From the NCBI GenBank assembly GCA_016721315.1, contig JADKIL010000003.1:372001-436000 (forward strand): a DNA stretch of 64,000 nucleotides, in the 5' to 3' direction. Position numbers and translations under genes: made by a program. The stretch comes from Candidatus Villigracilis vicinus. GTDB taxonomy: Bacteria > Chloroflexota > Anaerolineae > Anaerolineales > Villigracilaceae. The notes beneath the pieces were generated by a model, which made no database searches, was not told where the DNA came from, and saw nothing but the letters and a program-made list of their open reading frames with translations. Shown one piece after another: positions 50,689-57,844 of this stretch; position 1 is the stretch's first letter, and every line of letters starts with the position of its first letter.

Positions 50689-51210
50689 TCACGCCGCGAT
50701 TAAGCCTTCCATTTTCAGGAGCCATCGCTTGGTTTTTAATCCGCCCATACCGCCATACCCATGCAACTTGCCATCTTTACCGAGCAAACGGTGACAAGGC
50801 ACCACGATCGGCATGGGATTCATGGCATTGGCAGCGCCCACAGCGCGATAGGCGTTTGGATGATTTATTTCTCTGGCAATGTCAATATAGGTTCGGGTTT
50901 CGCCATAGGGAATTCTACAAACGGCTTGCAAAGCCTTACACTGGAAGGAAGTGAAATCACTCCAATCGATGGAAATTGTGAAATCCGTGCGCTTGCCGTT
51001 CAGATATTCGTGTAATTCTCGTGCGTAAGGATCTGCCTTCTTTTGATTCACTTCAAAAGGATGTTTGATTTTTTGTAAGTAAGCATCCAGCTTGGGCTGG
51101 TTACCTGCCCATTCAACAGCAACCAAGCCCAAGTCGGAAACGGCGAAGCGAAAATCTCCGAGGGGAGTATCGTGTAAGTCACCAAGATAGAGTTTGGGAG
51201 AAGATGTCAT
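50689..51210 (-). CDS. ogt: Methylated-DNA--[protein]-cysteine S-methyltransferase
   Basis: 173 residues. The C-terminal domain has FQCKALQAVCRIPYGETRTYIDIAREI and the intact active site IVVPCHRLLGKDGKLHGYGGG-type sequence (PCHR), so it can accept alkyl groups from O6-alkylguanine. The N-terminal domain is short. This is the only catalytic MGMT in the window; two ATL paralogues lie at 22169 and 22622. The gene faces away from the prephenate-dehydrogenase-like gene. Confidence 0.93.
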   Translation of the reverse strand: MTSSPKLYLGDLHDTPLGDFRFAVSDLGLVAVEWAGNQPKLDAYLQKIKHPFEVNQKKADPYARELHEYLNGKRTDFTISIDWSDFTSFQCKALQAVCRIPYGETRTYIDIAREINHPNAYRAVGAANAMNPMPIVVPCHRLLGKDGKLHGYGGMGGLKTKRWLLKMEGLIAA

Positions 51211-51367
51211 CTCGTTTTTTTCCTCAAGTACAAGTTCCTTGTGCCGTTTGCAGTCTTGTTAATTGTCGGACAATCGTAGGGCAATCGTAGGTTAAGCGTC
51301 AAGTAGTATTCGGATAACCATGATAAATTTACTTTTGTAAGGTGATTTCTCTTCTCCTCCTTTCAAA

Positions 51368-51396
51368 GAGAACCGCGGTCGGCGTCCGCGGTTCTC
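51368..51396. terminator. GC-rich hairpin in divergent promoter region
   Basis: 11-bp stem GAGAACCGCGG (51368-51378) / CCGCGGTTCTC (51386-51396) followed by GTATTTTAA. It lies between divergent genes, with a TATAAT box (about 51425) downstream. It could end a very short plus-strand transcript or form an attenuator. Confidence 0.5.
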
Positions 51397-51456
51397 GTAT
51401 TTTAACGGGGAATTTCTGCAAGGTATAATCCTGTCACTCCACACTTTGAGGTTACC

Positions 51457-52443
51457 ATGGCTGTAAAGATCACAATTATCGGTTTAGGGCAGATTGGCGC
51501 TTCCATTGGGCTGGCGCTCGCACCGCACAAAGATCTGCTGGTAATAACCGGGCATGACAAGGATTTTGGCATTGAACGGCGCTCAAAGAAGCTTGGGGCC
51601 GTCCATGAAACAGACCATAACCTGCCAAACTCAGTGGAAAATGCCGACCTGGTGATTCTTGCCCTGCCCGTACATGAGATCCGCGAAACACTTGTGCATA
51701 TTGCCAAAGACCTCCGCAATGATGCAGTGATTGTAGACACCTCTCTTGTAAAGGTAAAAGTTGCCAAATGGGCAAAGGAAATTTTGCCCGAGACAGTCCA
51801 CTATGTAGGAATCGCACCAGCAGTTGGACCCAAATATTTGGACTTAAGAGAAACCGGTCTGGACTCAGCCAAAGCGGATCTTTTCGAAAAAAGCGTTTTC
51901 CTGCTCTCAGCGCCTTCAGGCACCCCCGAACAAGCTGTGAAATTGGTCTCTGACCTGATCGGGTTTCTTGGTGCAACCACCCTATTAACCGATTTCGTTG
52001 AATCAGATGGTCTAATGGCAACCACCCATCTTTTACCCTGGCTGACTTCAACTGCTCTATTGAATGCAAGCACCAGTCAACCTGGTTGGATGGAAATGCG
52101 CAAATCTGCAAGTCAGGATTATTTCAATGCCACAGCTGCTTTTTCAGAGGGAAAATCGGCGCAGGCACTTGCAGAGTTAGCCATGCATAACCGTGAGAAC
52201 GTCATCCGCACATTGAATGCGCTGATGAATGCTCTGCTCGATCTGCGTGAAGACCTGGAAAAGGCAGAGGAAGCCTCACTGCTCAAACGACTGGAAACTG
52301 CCCAGCAAAACCGCTTGAACTGGCTTTTAGAACGTGAGAGAGCCGAATGGACCAAAATGCCCGGCGCAATCGTGGAAAAACAAACAATGATGGAATCATT
52401 GTTCGGCTCGAAATTCGGCAAGATGGGAAAGCGCAAAGAATAA
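51457..52443 (+). CDS. Prephenate dehydrogenase-like NAD(P)-binding protein
   Basis: 328 residues. The N-terminal Rossmann motif ITIIGLGQIGASIGLAL and the overall two-domain plan match TyrA-family dehydrogenases. However, the usual catalytic H-P-M-x-G is replaced by GIAPAVGPKY, so the tyrosine-pathway activity is doubtful. The C-terminal half is helical with a long charged coiled-coil-like end (NALLDLREDLEKAEEASLLKRLE). TATAAT lies about 28 bases upstream and TTGAGG precedes the ATG. It may be a specialised paralogue; the substrate is unknown. Confidence 0.75.
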   Translation: MAVKITIIGLGQIGASIGLALAPHKDLLVITGHDKDFGIERRSKKLGAVHETDHNLPNSVENADLVILALPVHEIRETLVHIAKDLRNDAVIVDTSLVKVKVAKWAKEILPETVHYVGIAPAVGPKYLDLRETGLDSAKADLFEKSVFLLSAPSGTPEQAVKLVSDLIGFLGATTLLTDFVESDGLMATTHLLPWLTSTALLNASTSQPGWMEMRKSASQDYFNATAAFSEGKSAQALAELAMHNRENVIRTLNALMNALLDLREDLEKAEEASLLKRLETAQQNRLNWLLERERAEWTKMPGAIVEKQTMMESLFGSKFGKMGKRKE

Positions 52444-52453
52444 GCAGGAAGGC

Positions 52454-52696
52454 ATGACCAATTTCTGCTATATTCTCGAATGTTCAGACGGCACCTACTA
52501 CACCGGCTGGACCACCGACCCCGAACGGCGGCTCAAACAGCATAACAAAGGTGTTGGCGCGCGCTACACCAAGACGCGCCGTCCTGTAAAGTTGGTTTAT
52601 TTGGAAGAACAGCCCGATAAGATCAGCGCATTAAAACGTGAGAGAGCCATCAAGGCTCTCCCACGAAAAAAGAAAATGGAATTGTTCATGATGTAG
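52454..52696 (+). CDS. GIY-YIG domain small nuclease-like protein (UPF0213)
   Basis: 80 residues. The GIY-YIG core is visible as CYILECSDGTYYTGWTTDPERRLKQHNKG with the catalytic Arg and downstream Glu in YLEEQPDKISALKRERAIKALPR. Members are small, stand-alone endonuclease-like proteins of uncertain role. The stop lies inside a 28-bp palindromic repeat. It is next to the TyrA-like gene by 10 bases and probably co-transcribed. Confidence 0.9.
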   Translation: MTNFCYILECSDGTYYTGWTTDPERRLKQHNKGVGARYTKTRRPVKLVYLEEQPDKISALKRERAIKALPRKKKMELFMM

Positions 52697-52720
52697 GGGC
52701 GACTCGCGAGTCGCCCCTAC
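52693..52720. repeat. 28-bp perfect palindrome, GTAGGGGC family, overlapping a stop codon
   Basis: GTAGGGGCGACTCG plus its complement. The TAG stop of the GIY-YIG gene (52694-52696) is part of the palindrome. Confidence 0.85.
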
Positions 52721-52724
52721 TCAT

Positions 52725-53276
52725 TTAATCGGTAAACAGCGGCAAATGCCCAAGGGAATAAATATGCATCCACTGAGCGCGGTCTCCTTCAGTGAGGATC
52801 GCCGCCTCACCTGCAATGCTGGCGTTGGCTTTATCGAGGATCATGCGCATGCCCTGCAGGGTGGAACCAGTGCTGATGACATCATCCACCACCAGAACCT
52901 TTTTGCCTTGGATCAACTCACGGTCTTTTTCATCAAGGATCAAGACCTGCGGCTGACCCGTTGTAATGGAAAGAGTCTCCGCTTGCAGGGCGTCACCCAT
53001 GTAAGGCTTGTAAGTTTTGCGCAAAACGACATACGGTTTCTTTGTTTCCACCGAAAGTGCATGTGCGATGGGGATGGACTTCGCCTCTGCGGTCATAATG
53101 ATGTCGTAGTCCACACTCTTTACCTTCTCGGCAAGTCCGCGTGCACAGGCTTGCACCAACTCGGTATCTCCCAAAATATTCAAAATGGCAATGCGTAAGC
53201 CAGGCTTGATCTCGAACAAACGAAGTTCGCGTTTAATGCCGGCGATTTCAATTGAGTAAGTGTCACGATCGGTCAT
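52725..53276 (-). CDS. Adenine/purine phosphoribosyltransferase-like protein
   Basis: 183 residues. The PRPP-binding loop is VLVVDDVISTGSTLQGMRM, and IIMTAEAKSIPIAHALS and PYVVLRKTYKPYM match the adenine PRTase-like group. It likely salvages a purine base using PRPP, or is a regulatory relative. GGAGG precedes the ATG at 53276; longer in-frame starts lack a ribosome site. It is divergent from the Cas4-like pair. Confidence 0.88.
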   Translation of the reverse strand: MTDRDTYSIEIAGIKRELRLFEIKPGLRIAILNILGDTELVQACARGLAEKVKSVDYDIIMTAEAKSIPIAHALSVETKKPYVVLRKTYKPYMGDALQAETLSITTGQPQVLILDEKDRELIQGKKVLVVDDVISTGSTLQGMRMILDKANASIAGEAAILTEGDRAQWMHIYSLGHLPLFTD

Positions 53277-53363
53277 GGAAATGCCTCCACTGGAAATTTT
53301 GCACCGAAAGTTTATCATGATTCGGTTATGTTCCTGCGAGGATGTAGATTAGAAAATTTGTGC

Positions 53364-53369
53364 TATACT
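53364..53369 (+). promoter_or_regulatory. Leaderless-type -10 box for the Cas4-like pair
   Basis: TATACT, six bases before ATG 53376, with no Shine-Dalgarno. Confidence 0.5.
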
Positions 53370-53375
53370 GTGCTC

Positions 53376-53612
53376 ATGCGCGCGATCCGCTCCTCTGAAA
53401 TCGGTTCATACTTATACTGCCGCCGTGCCTGGTGGTATCGCAAGATCGGAACACCCTCCGAGAATCAGGCAGAACTTGTTGCCGGGACGGAACTCCACCG
53501 CCGACATGGAAGGCAGGTCCTTGTCTCCGCGCTCACCCGCACATTGGGCTGGATCCTGCTTCTGGCAGCCATCCTCACGCTGGTAGCATACCTCGCCTAT
53601 CAAGTGCTATGA
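53376..53612 (+). CDS. Cas4-like nuclease, N-terminal part with membrane anchor
   Basis: 78 residues. The N-terminus matches the start of Cas4/RecB-like nucleases: SSEIGSYLYCRRAWWYRKIG with a Cys at residue 15 (first iron-sulfur ligand in Cas4) and GTELHRRHGR with the motif-I His. The domain ends early and is followed by a transmembrane helix (about 55-77). The rest of the fold is in the next gene, whose ATG overlaps this stop by four bases (ATGA). It is therefore half of a split, membrane-tethered nuclease. No CRISPR array or Cas genes are in the window. Confidence 0.65.
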   Translation: MRAIRSSEIGSYLYCRRAWWYRKIGTPSENQAELVAGTELHRRHGRQVLVSALTRTLGWILLLAAILTLVAYLAYQVL

Positions 53613-54121
53613 CCTCCATTGTTCTGATCCTTTTCCTGCTTGCGCTGGTATTTTTCTGGCAATCGAACCGCCAGCAAAAAGCCGCGGGGCTCCCCGGCGG
53701 ACGCATCATCTATACCGACACACGCGCCTGGGGTAAAGTGGAAAAGCCGCTGTACTACCCCGCCCTCGGGCTCACCGGCAAACCCGACTATCTGATCGAA
53801 AAGAACGGTCAGATCATCCCAGTGGAAGTTAAATCAGGGCGCGCACCTGAAGCCCCCTACGACTCACATATTTTTCAACTGGCATCCTATTGCCTGCTTG
53901 TAGAAAAATCGTTAGGCAAACGCCCGCCATATGGCATCATCCACTATGAGAACCGTGATTTCGCCATAGACTACACCCATGAATTGGAGAAGGCACTGAT
54001 CGAACTTATCGCCGACATGCGCGAAGACGATGTCCGCGGGAATATTGACCGGTCGCACGAACAGGTCTCCCGCTGCAAACGCTGCGGCTTCAGGGAAATA
54101 TGCGAACAAAGCCTCGCATAA
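53609..54121 (+). CDS. Cas4-like PD-(D/E)xK nuclease, C-terminal part with membrane anchor
   Basis: 170 residues. A transmembrane helix (3-17) is followed by the catalytic core: GKPDYLIEKNG (metal-binding Asp), IIPVEVKSG (the E-V-K motif), HIFQLASYCLLVE (Q-x3-Y motif) and at the C-terminus CKRCGFREIC with three Cys for an iron-sulfur cluster. Together with the upstream gene this completes all Cas4/RecB motifs. No homologous split arrangement is known to me. It probably acts on DNA at the membrane. Confidence 0.75.
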   Translation: MTSIVLILFLLALVFFWQSNRQQKAAGLPGGRIIYTDTRAWGKVEKPLYYPALGLTGKPDYLIEKNGQIIPVEVKSGRAPEAPYDSHIFQLASYCLLVEKSLGKRPPYGIIHYENRDFAIDYTHELEKALIELIADMREDDVRGNIDRSHEQVSRCKRCGFREICEQSLA

Positions 54122-54146
54122 CATGATAGCGAACAAGACAAAAAGG

Positions 54147-54152
54147 TATAAT
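54147..54152 (+). promoter_or_regulatory. Leaderless-type -10 box for nadK
   Basis: Consensus TATAAT with seven bases to ATG 54160 and no Shine-Dalgarno. Confidence 0.5.
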
Positions 54153-54159
54153 TTCCCGT

Positions 54160-55023
54160 ATGTCTTTGCCCTTCATCCCAAAACGTATCGTTGTCACGGC
54201 ATATCCAAAAATGCCCGAGGCGTTCACAGAAGCGGAAGCCATGTCCGTCTTTCTCAAAGAAAGAGGCATGGATGCACCGGTCGGATCTCTTTATGACGAA
54301 GACCTGCGCAGACGCGTAAAGCAGGGTGAGTTTGATATGCTCATTGCCGTGGGCGGGGACGGCAGTGTACTACGAGCAGGTCACTTATGCGCGCCATCGA
54401 AAGTTCCCATATTGGGTGTGAACCTGGGCAGGTTGGGGTTCCTCATTCAGATCGACCGTAAGGAATGGCACGAATATTTTGACAGGTTGTTCAAAGGAGA
54501 AGCCTGGATCGAAAACCGCATGATGTTGCACGCAGAACACTTCCGCGCTGGCGAAAAGATCGGCACCTCGATCGCCCTCAATGAAGTCGTCGTCGGGCGC
54601 GGACAAAACCTGCGCCCCGTGCGGCTCACCGCCTATGTGGACTCCCGCGAGTTGACCAGCTACGTCGCCGATGGGCTCATCGCCGCAACCGCAACCGGCT
54701 CCACCGCATATGCCCTTGCCGCAGGCGGACCCATCCTGCCGCCAGAGCTTCGCAACATTTTACTGGTACCCATCGCGCCCCATCTTTCTGTAGACCGCGC
54801 CGTTGTGCTTTCAGAAGGTGTCACGGTCGGCATCAAGATCAAAAGTGAGAATGCCATCCTTAGCGTCGATGGGCAGCCGCCCACCCCGTTGATGGAAGAC
54901 GACCACGTCAACGTGACTGCAGCCGATGTGACGGCGCAATTCGTACGATTTGGAAACCCGGGGTATTTCTACCGAAATATCACCATGCACATAAACGAAA
55001 ATTCTTCAGGATTTCCGCGATGA
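54160..55023 (+). CDS. nadK: NAD kinase
   Basis: 287 residues. It phosphorylates NAD to NADP. Motifs: GGDGSVLRAG, NLGRLGFLIQID, LNEVVVGRG, DGLIAATATGSTAYALAAGGPI, and ILVPIAPHL. A leaderless start is indicated by TATAAT seven bases before the ATG. It is coupled to the downstream B-box gene by a four-base overlap, and recN follows three bases after that gene. NAD kinase next to recN is a frequent bacterial pairing. Confidence 0.95.
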   Translation: MSLPFIPKRIVVTAYPKMPEAFTEAEAMSVFLKERGMDAPVGSLYDEDLRRRVKQGEFDMLIAVGGDGSVLRAGHLCAPSKVPILGVNLGRLGFLIQIDRKEWHEYFDRLFKGEAWIENRMMLHAEHFRAGEKIGTSIALNEVVVGRGQNLRPVRLTAYVDSRELTSYVADGLIAATATGSTAYALAAGGPILPPELRNILLVPIAPHLSVDRAVVLSEGVTVGIKIKSENAILSVDGQPPTPLMEDDHVNVTAADVTAQFVRFGNPGYFYRNITMHINENSSGFPR

Positions 55024-55541
55024 TCTCTTCCACATCCACCACTTGCTATGTTCACCCGAACCGGGAGACCAGCCTGCGCTGCAAGCGCTGCGACCGCTAC
55101 ATCTGCACCTCCTGCGCGGTCAGCACCCCCACCGGTTACATTTGCAAAGAATGCATGCGCGAAAGACAACGCTCCTTCGATACCGCCCTATGGTACGACT
55201 TTATCTCCGGCGCCATCGTCGCAGGAGTAATTTCAGGGGTGGCGTCCTTTTTGGTGACCCTGATCGGCGGCTTCGGTTTCTTTGGCTGGATATTGATCTT
55301 TCTCGGTTCTTCCGCCGCCGGAACCGGTATTGCCGAAGCCGTTCGAGCTATCACCCACCGACGCCGCTCGCGTGCGCTATTTATTACCGTAGGCGCAGGC
55401 GTCATTGCTGGCGCACTGCCCATGCTGCTCTTGCAGCTTCTCGGCGGAAATATCTTTGGCATTATCTTTCAAGCGCTTTACCTATTCGTATCCGTCCCCT
55501 TAGTGTACGCCCGGCTCTCCGGCATCCAACTTTCCAGATAA
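55020..55541 (+). CDS. B-box zinc-finger membrane protein
   Basis: 173 residues. The N-terminal zinc finger is CYVHPNRETSLRCKRCDRYICTSCAVSTPTGYICKEC (about 8-45; Cys and His ligands of a B-box). Three or four hydrophobic helices follow (about 60-170). Unknown function. It starts inside the last codon of nadK (ATGA) and ends three bases before recN, so it is part of the nadK-recN unit. Confidence 0.88.
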   Translation: MISSTSTTCYVHPNRETSLRCKRCDRYICTSCAVSTPTGYICKECMRERQRSFDTALWYDFISGAIVAGVISGVASFLVTLIGGFGFFGWILIFLGSSAAGTGIAEAVRAITHRRRSRALFITVGAGVIAGALPMLLLQLLGGNIFGIIFQALYLFVSVPLVYARLSGIQLSR

Positions 55542-55544
55542 CCC

Positions 55545-57281
55545 ATGCTTACCGAACTCCACATCCAGAATTTCGCCATCATCGACAAACTCGACCTGCG
55601 CTTCGGTGCCGGGCTGATCATCCTTACCGGTGAAACCGGCGCAGGCAAATCGATCATCCTCGACGCCGTAGTCATGCTCATCGGCGGCAAAGCCGACCCA
55701 ACCTTCGTGCGCGCAGATTCAGACGCCGCCTTTGTTGAGGGTGTCTTCCATCTCAAAGGTCCGGAACGTGAGGCAGTGCATGAAGTCCTCAAACGCGAAG
55801 ATCTGATGGACGATCCCGATTACGTGGTGCTGATGCGTGAAGTCCGCCGCGAAGGGCGCAGCGTGGCACGTATTAATGGACGCACAGTGAACGTGGGGCT
55901 GCTCAAGGAACTTGGCGCATTGTTGATCGATATTCACGGGCAGGCGGAACATCTTTCCCTGCTTGACCCGCGCGCACATCTCGGTCTGCTCGACCGATAC
56001 GCCGATGTTGCCAAACCATTGAACGATTACCGTCAGACCTATCATTCACTGTTGACCCTGCGCCATGAATTGAACGACATCCGCAAAGCCCAGGCAGACG
56101 CTGACCGCCGTATTGAAATGCTCACCTACCAGGTGGAAGAGATCGAATCGGCGAAATTAAAAGTGGGCGAAGACGAAGAATTGCGCAAAGAACGCGACCG
56201 GCTCGCCAACGCTGAGTCACTTGCACAGAACGCACAGGAAGCGCTCGCGATCCTCGAAGAAGGCTCGCCTGAAACTCCCGCAGCAACCGACTTGATCGGA
56301 CAGGCAGCCCAAGCACTTGCTGCATTGGCAAAGATCGATGAAGGACAATCAGAACTTTCAAATCAAGCCGAGCTCATGCTCGATACCCTTTCAGATATCA
56401 TCCACGAACTGCGCGGGTACTTGGAAGAGATCGAATTCAACCCCAAACGGCTCGACGACGTTGAAGAACGGCTCGACCTGATTCATTCGCTCGTCCGAAA
56501 ATATGGCGGCAGCATTCCCGCAGTCATCTCATACGGAGCCGATGCGAAAAAACAGTTGGACACCATTACAGGTGCGGCGGATCGCATCGCCGAACTTGAA
56601 ATGCAGGAAGCCAAACTGCTCGAGAAACTCTCGAAACAGGGCGGCACCCTCTCTGAAAAACGCAAGTCCGCTGCCGAAACCATGGGGAAAGGTATTGAGC
56701 TTGAACTCGATGATCTGCGCATGGCATCGGCTCAATTTGGCGTGGACTTCCAAACCAAGCCCGACCCCAACGGCGTCCCATCCGCAGATGGAACCCGCCT
56801 CGCCTTCGACCAAAATGGTCTCGACCGCGTGGAATTTCTTGTTGCCCCCAACCCCGGTGAAGGTCTCAAACCGCTGGCAAAGGTCGCTTCCGGTGGTGAA
56901 ACCTCGCGTCTCATGCTTGGGTTGAAAAATGTCATGGCACGCGCCGATGAAGTTCCCTCACTCATATTCGATGAGATCGACCAAGGCATTGGCGGGCGCG
57001 TGGGCATGGTAGTGGGGCATAAGCTATGGAATCTCTCGCGCAGCCATCAAGTTTTCTGCGTAACACACCTCCCGCAACTCGCCGTCTTTGGCGACCAGCA
57101 TTATCAGGTGCAAAAACTTGTGGACAAAGGACGCACCCTCACCCGTGTCGAGCCGCTCGAAGGCGAGAGCCGCCTGCTGGAGCTTTCGCAAATGCTCGGC
57201 GAAGTGGGTGAAGGCACGCTCCGTTCGGCTCACGAACTGTTGCAAACCGCCCGACAAATGGTCAAAGAAACTAAAAAGTAA
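55545..57281 (+). CDS. recN: DNA repair protein RecN
   Basis: 578-residue SMC-like ATPase that acts early in double-strand break repair. Walker A is TGETGAGKSIILDAVVML, the coiled-coil arms lie in about 150-380, and the signature ASGGETSRLMLGLKNV with Walker B LIFDEIDQGIGGRVG complete the head. It is the last gene of the nadK unit and ends at a 20-bp hairpin terminator. Confidence 0.95.
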   Translation: MLTELHIQNFAIIDKLDLRFGAGLIILTGETGAGKSIILDAVVMLIGGKADPTFVRADSDAAFVEGVFHLKGPEREAVHEVLKREDLMDDPDYVVLMREVRREGRSVARINGRTVNVGLLKELGALLIDIHGQAEHLSLLDPRAHLGLLDRYADVAKPLNDYRQTYHSLLTLRHELNDIRKAQADADRRIEMLTYQVEEIESAKLKVGEDEELRKERDRLANAESLAQNAQEALAILEEGSPETPAATDLIGQAAQALAALAKIDEGQSELSNQAELMLDTLSDIIHELRGYLEEIEFNPKRLDDVEERLDLIHSLVRKYGGSIPAVISYGADAKKQLDTITGAADRIAELEMQEAKLLEKLSKQGGTLSEKRKSAAETMGKGIELELDDLRMASAQFGVDFQTKPDPNGVPSADGTRLAFDQNGLDRVEFLVAPNPGEGLKPLAKVASGGETSRLMLGLKNVMARADEVPSLIFDEIDQGIGGRVGMVVGHKLWNLSRSHQVFCVTHLPQLAVFGDQHYQVQKLVDKGRTLTRVEPLEGESRLLELSQMLGEVGEGTLRSAHELLQTARQMVKETKK

Positions 57282-57322
57282 TAAAAAGAGGTCATTTCCT
57301 GTGAAATGACCTCTTTTTATTA
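57279..57322. terminator. Bidirectional terminator shared by recN and the candidate sRNA
   Basis: 20-bp perfect stem (57279-57298 with 57303-57322) around the loop CTGT, with A-rich and T-rich ends. The left arm begins at the recN stop codon. Confidence 0.85.
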
Positions 57323-57382
57323 GCATGTTTGGAAATTAAAATGTTGATTGCCAGGGTGAGGGGGGCACCCTGGCAATCAACG
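57283..57382 (-). ncRNA. Candidate small RNA with C-rich loop
   Basis: Predicted minus-strand transcript of about 100 nt. A perfect -35 and near-perfect -10 (57389-57417) place the start at about 57382, at the first base of a 16-bp perfect hairpin (57343-57358 with 57366-57381) whose loop in the RNA is CCCCCCT. A short single-stranded linker follows and then a 20-bp terminator hairpin. No ORF is present. C-rich loops of this kind in bacterial sRNAs often pair with G-rich ribosome sites of target mRNAs. Not seen in any family I know. Confidence 0.55.
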
Positions 57383-57388
57383 ATGTCA

Positions 57389-57417
57389 ATAATACACCTA
57401 GATTTTTGAAATGTCAA
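57389..57417 (-). promoter_or_regulatory. Strong promoter for the candidate sRNA
   Basis: On the minus strand: TTGACA (57417-57412), 17-base spacer, TATTAT (57394-57389). Confidence 0.7.
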
Positions 57418-57465
57418 TAATTAAATTGGTTAGAAATTATTAATTTATTTTATTCAGATTCGTTG

Positions 57466-57537
57466 TGCCCTGAGTAGGAATCGAACCTACATCTAAGCCT
57501 TAGGAGTGCCTTGTTCTATCCGTTGAACTATCAGAGC
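57466..57537 (-). tRNA. tRNA-Arg (anticodon CCT)
   Basis: 72-nt cloverleaf on the minus strand. Acceptor stem GCTCTGA / TCAGGGC (one G-T), D stem GTTC/GAAC, anticodon loop CTCCTAA giving anticodon CCT, T stem GTAGG/CCTAC with loop TTCGATT, discriminator A, CCA not encoded. The anticodon stem has one mismatch (31-39). TATAAT lies at 57547-57552 upstream on this strand. Confidence 0.93.
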
Positions 57538-57621
57538 GATATTTGGATTATACCCAAAAGTTCAAAACCGTTCATACCGTCCTCATAGAGAAAATTAATA
57601 CACACCGCCAGACGGTCGTGC

Positions 57622-57661
57622 TATCATCGAAATCATGAACACCACACGCCCTCCCTGTTAA
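57622..57661 (+). promoter_or_regulatory. Leaderless promoter and 8-codon leader ORF of the KamB-like gene
   Basis: TATCAT (57622-57627) is followed seven bases later by ATG 57635 and a short frame MNTTRPPC with stop TAA (57659-57661). No Shine-Dalgarno is present, in keeping with the leaderless pattern in this window. It may act as the sensing peptide of an attenuator. Confidence 0.45.
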
Positions 57662-57795
57662 TCTTTGTTCTGCGCCTCACGGGCGCTCTTGGCATTTCCC
57701 CTAACCCGTAAAAAACCTACACCCGACGACCTCGACGGTGCCTGACGACTGTGCAGCCGTCTATTTGCATTTAAGCGTGCTCGTGCGCCGCCCCA

Positions 57796-57837
57796 CTCCA
57801 ATTTGTCGCCCACCCATCTCAACTCGACAAATTGGAG
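57796..57837 (+). promoter_or_regulatory. Hairpin hiding the KamB-like ribosome site
   Basis: 13-bp perfect stem CTCCAATTTGTCG (57796-57808) / CGACAAATTGGAG (57825-57837) with a 16-base loop. The right arm contains four of the five bases of the GGAGG (57834-57838) that lies six bases before ATG 57845, so translation should be off when the hairpin forms. Confidence 0.7.
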
Positions 57838-57844
57838 GTTTCAC

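Noticed and set aside
51319..51339. MINLLL mini-ORF plus hairpin as an amino-acid attenuator of the TyrA-like gene
   Set aside because: The frame has no Tyr or Phe codons and no ribosome site, and the gene itself is probably not a true tyrA.
57466..57537. tRNA-Sec supporting the selenoprotein idea
   Set aside because: The tRNA has a normal 7-bp acceptor stem, short variable loop and CCT anticodon, so it is tRNA-Arg.
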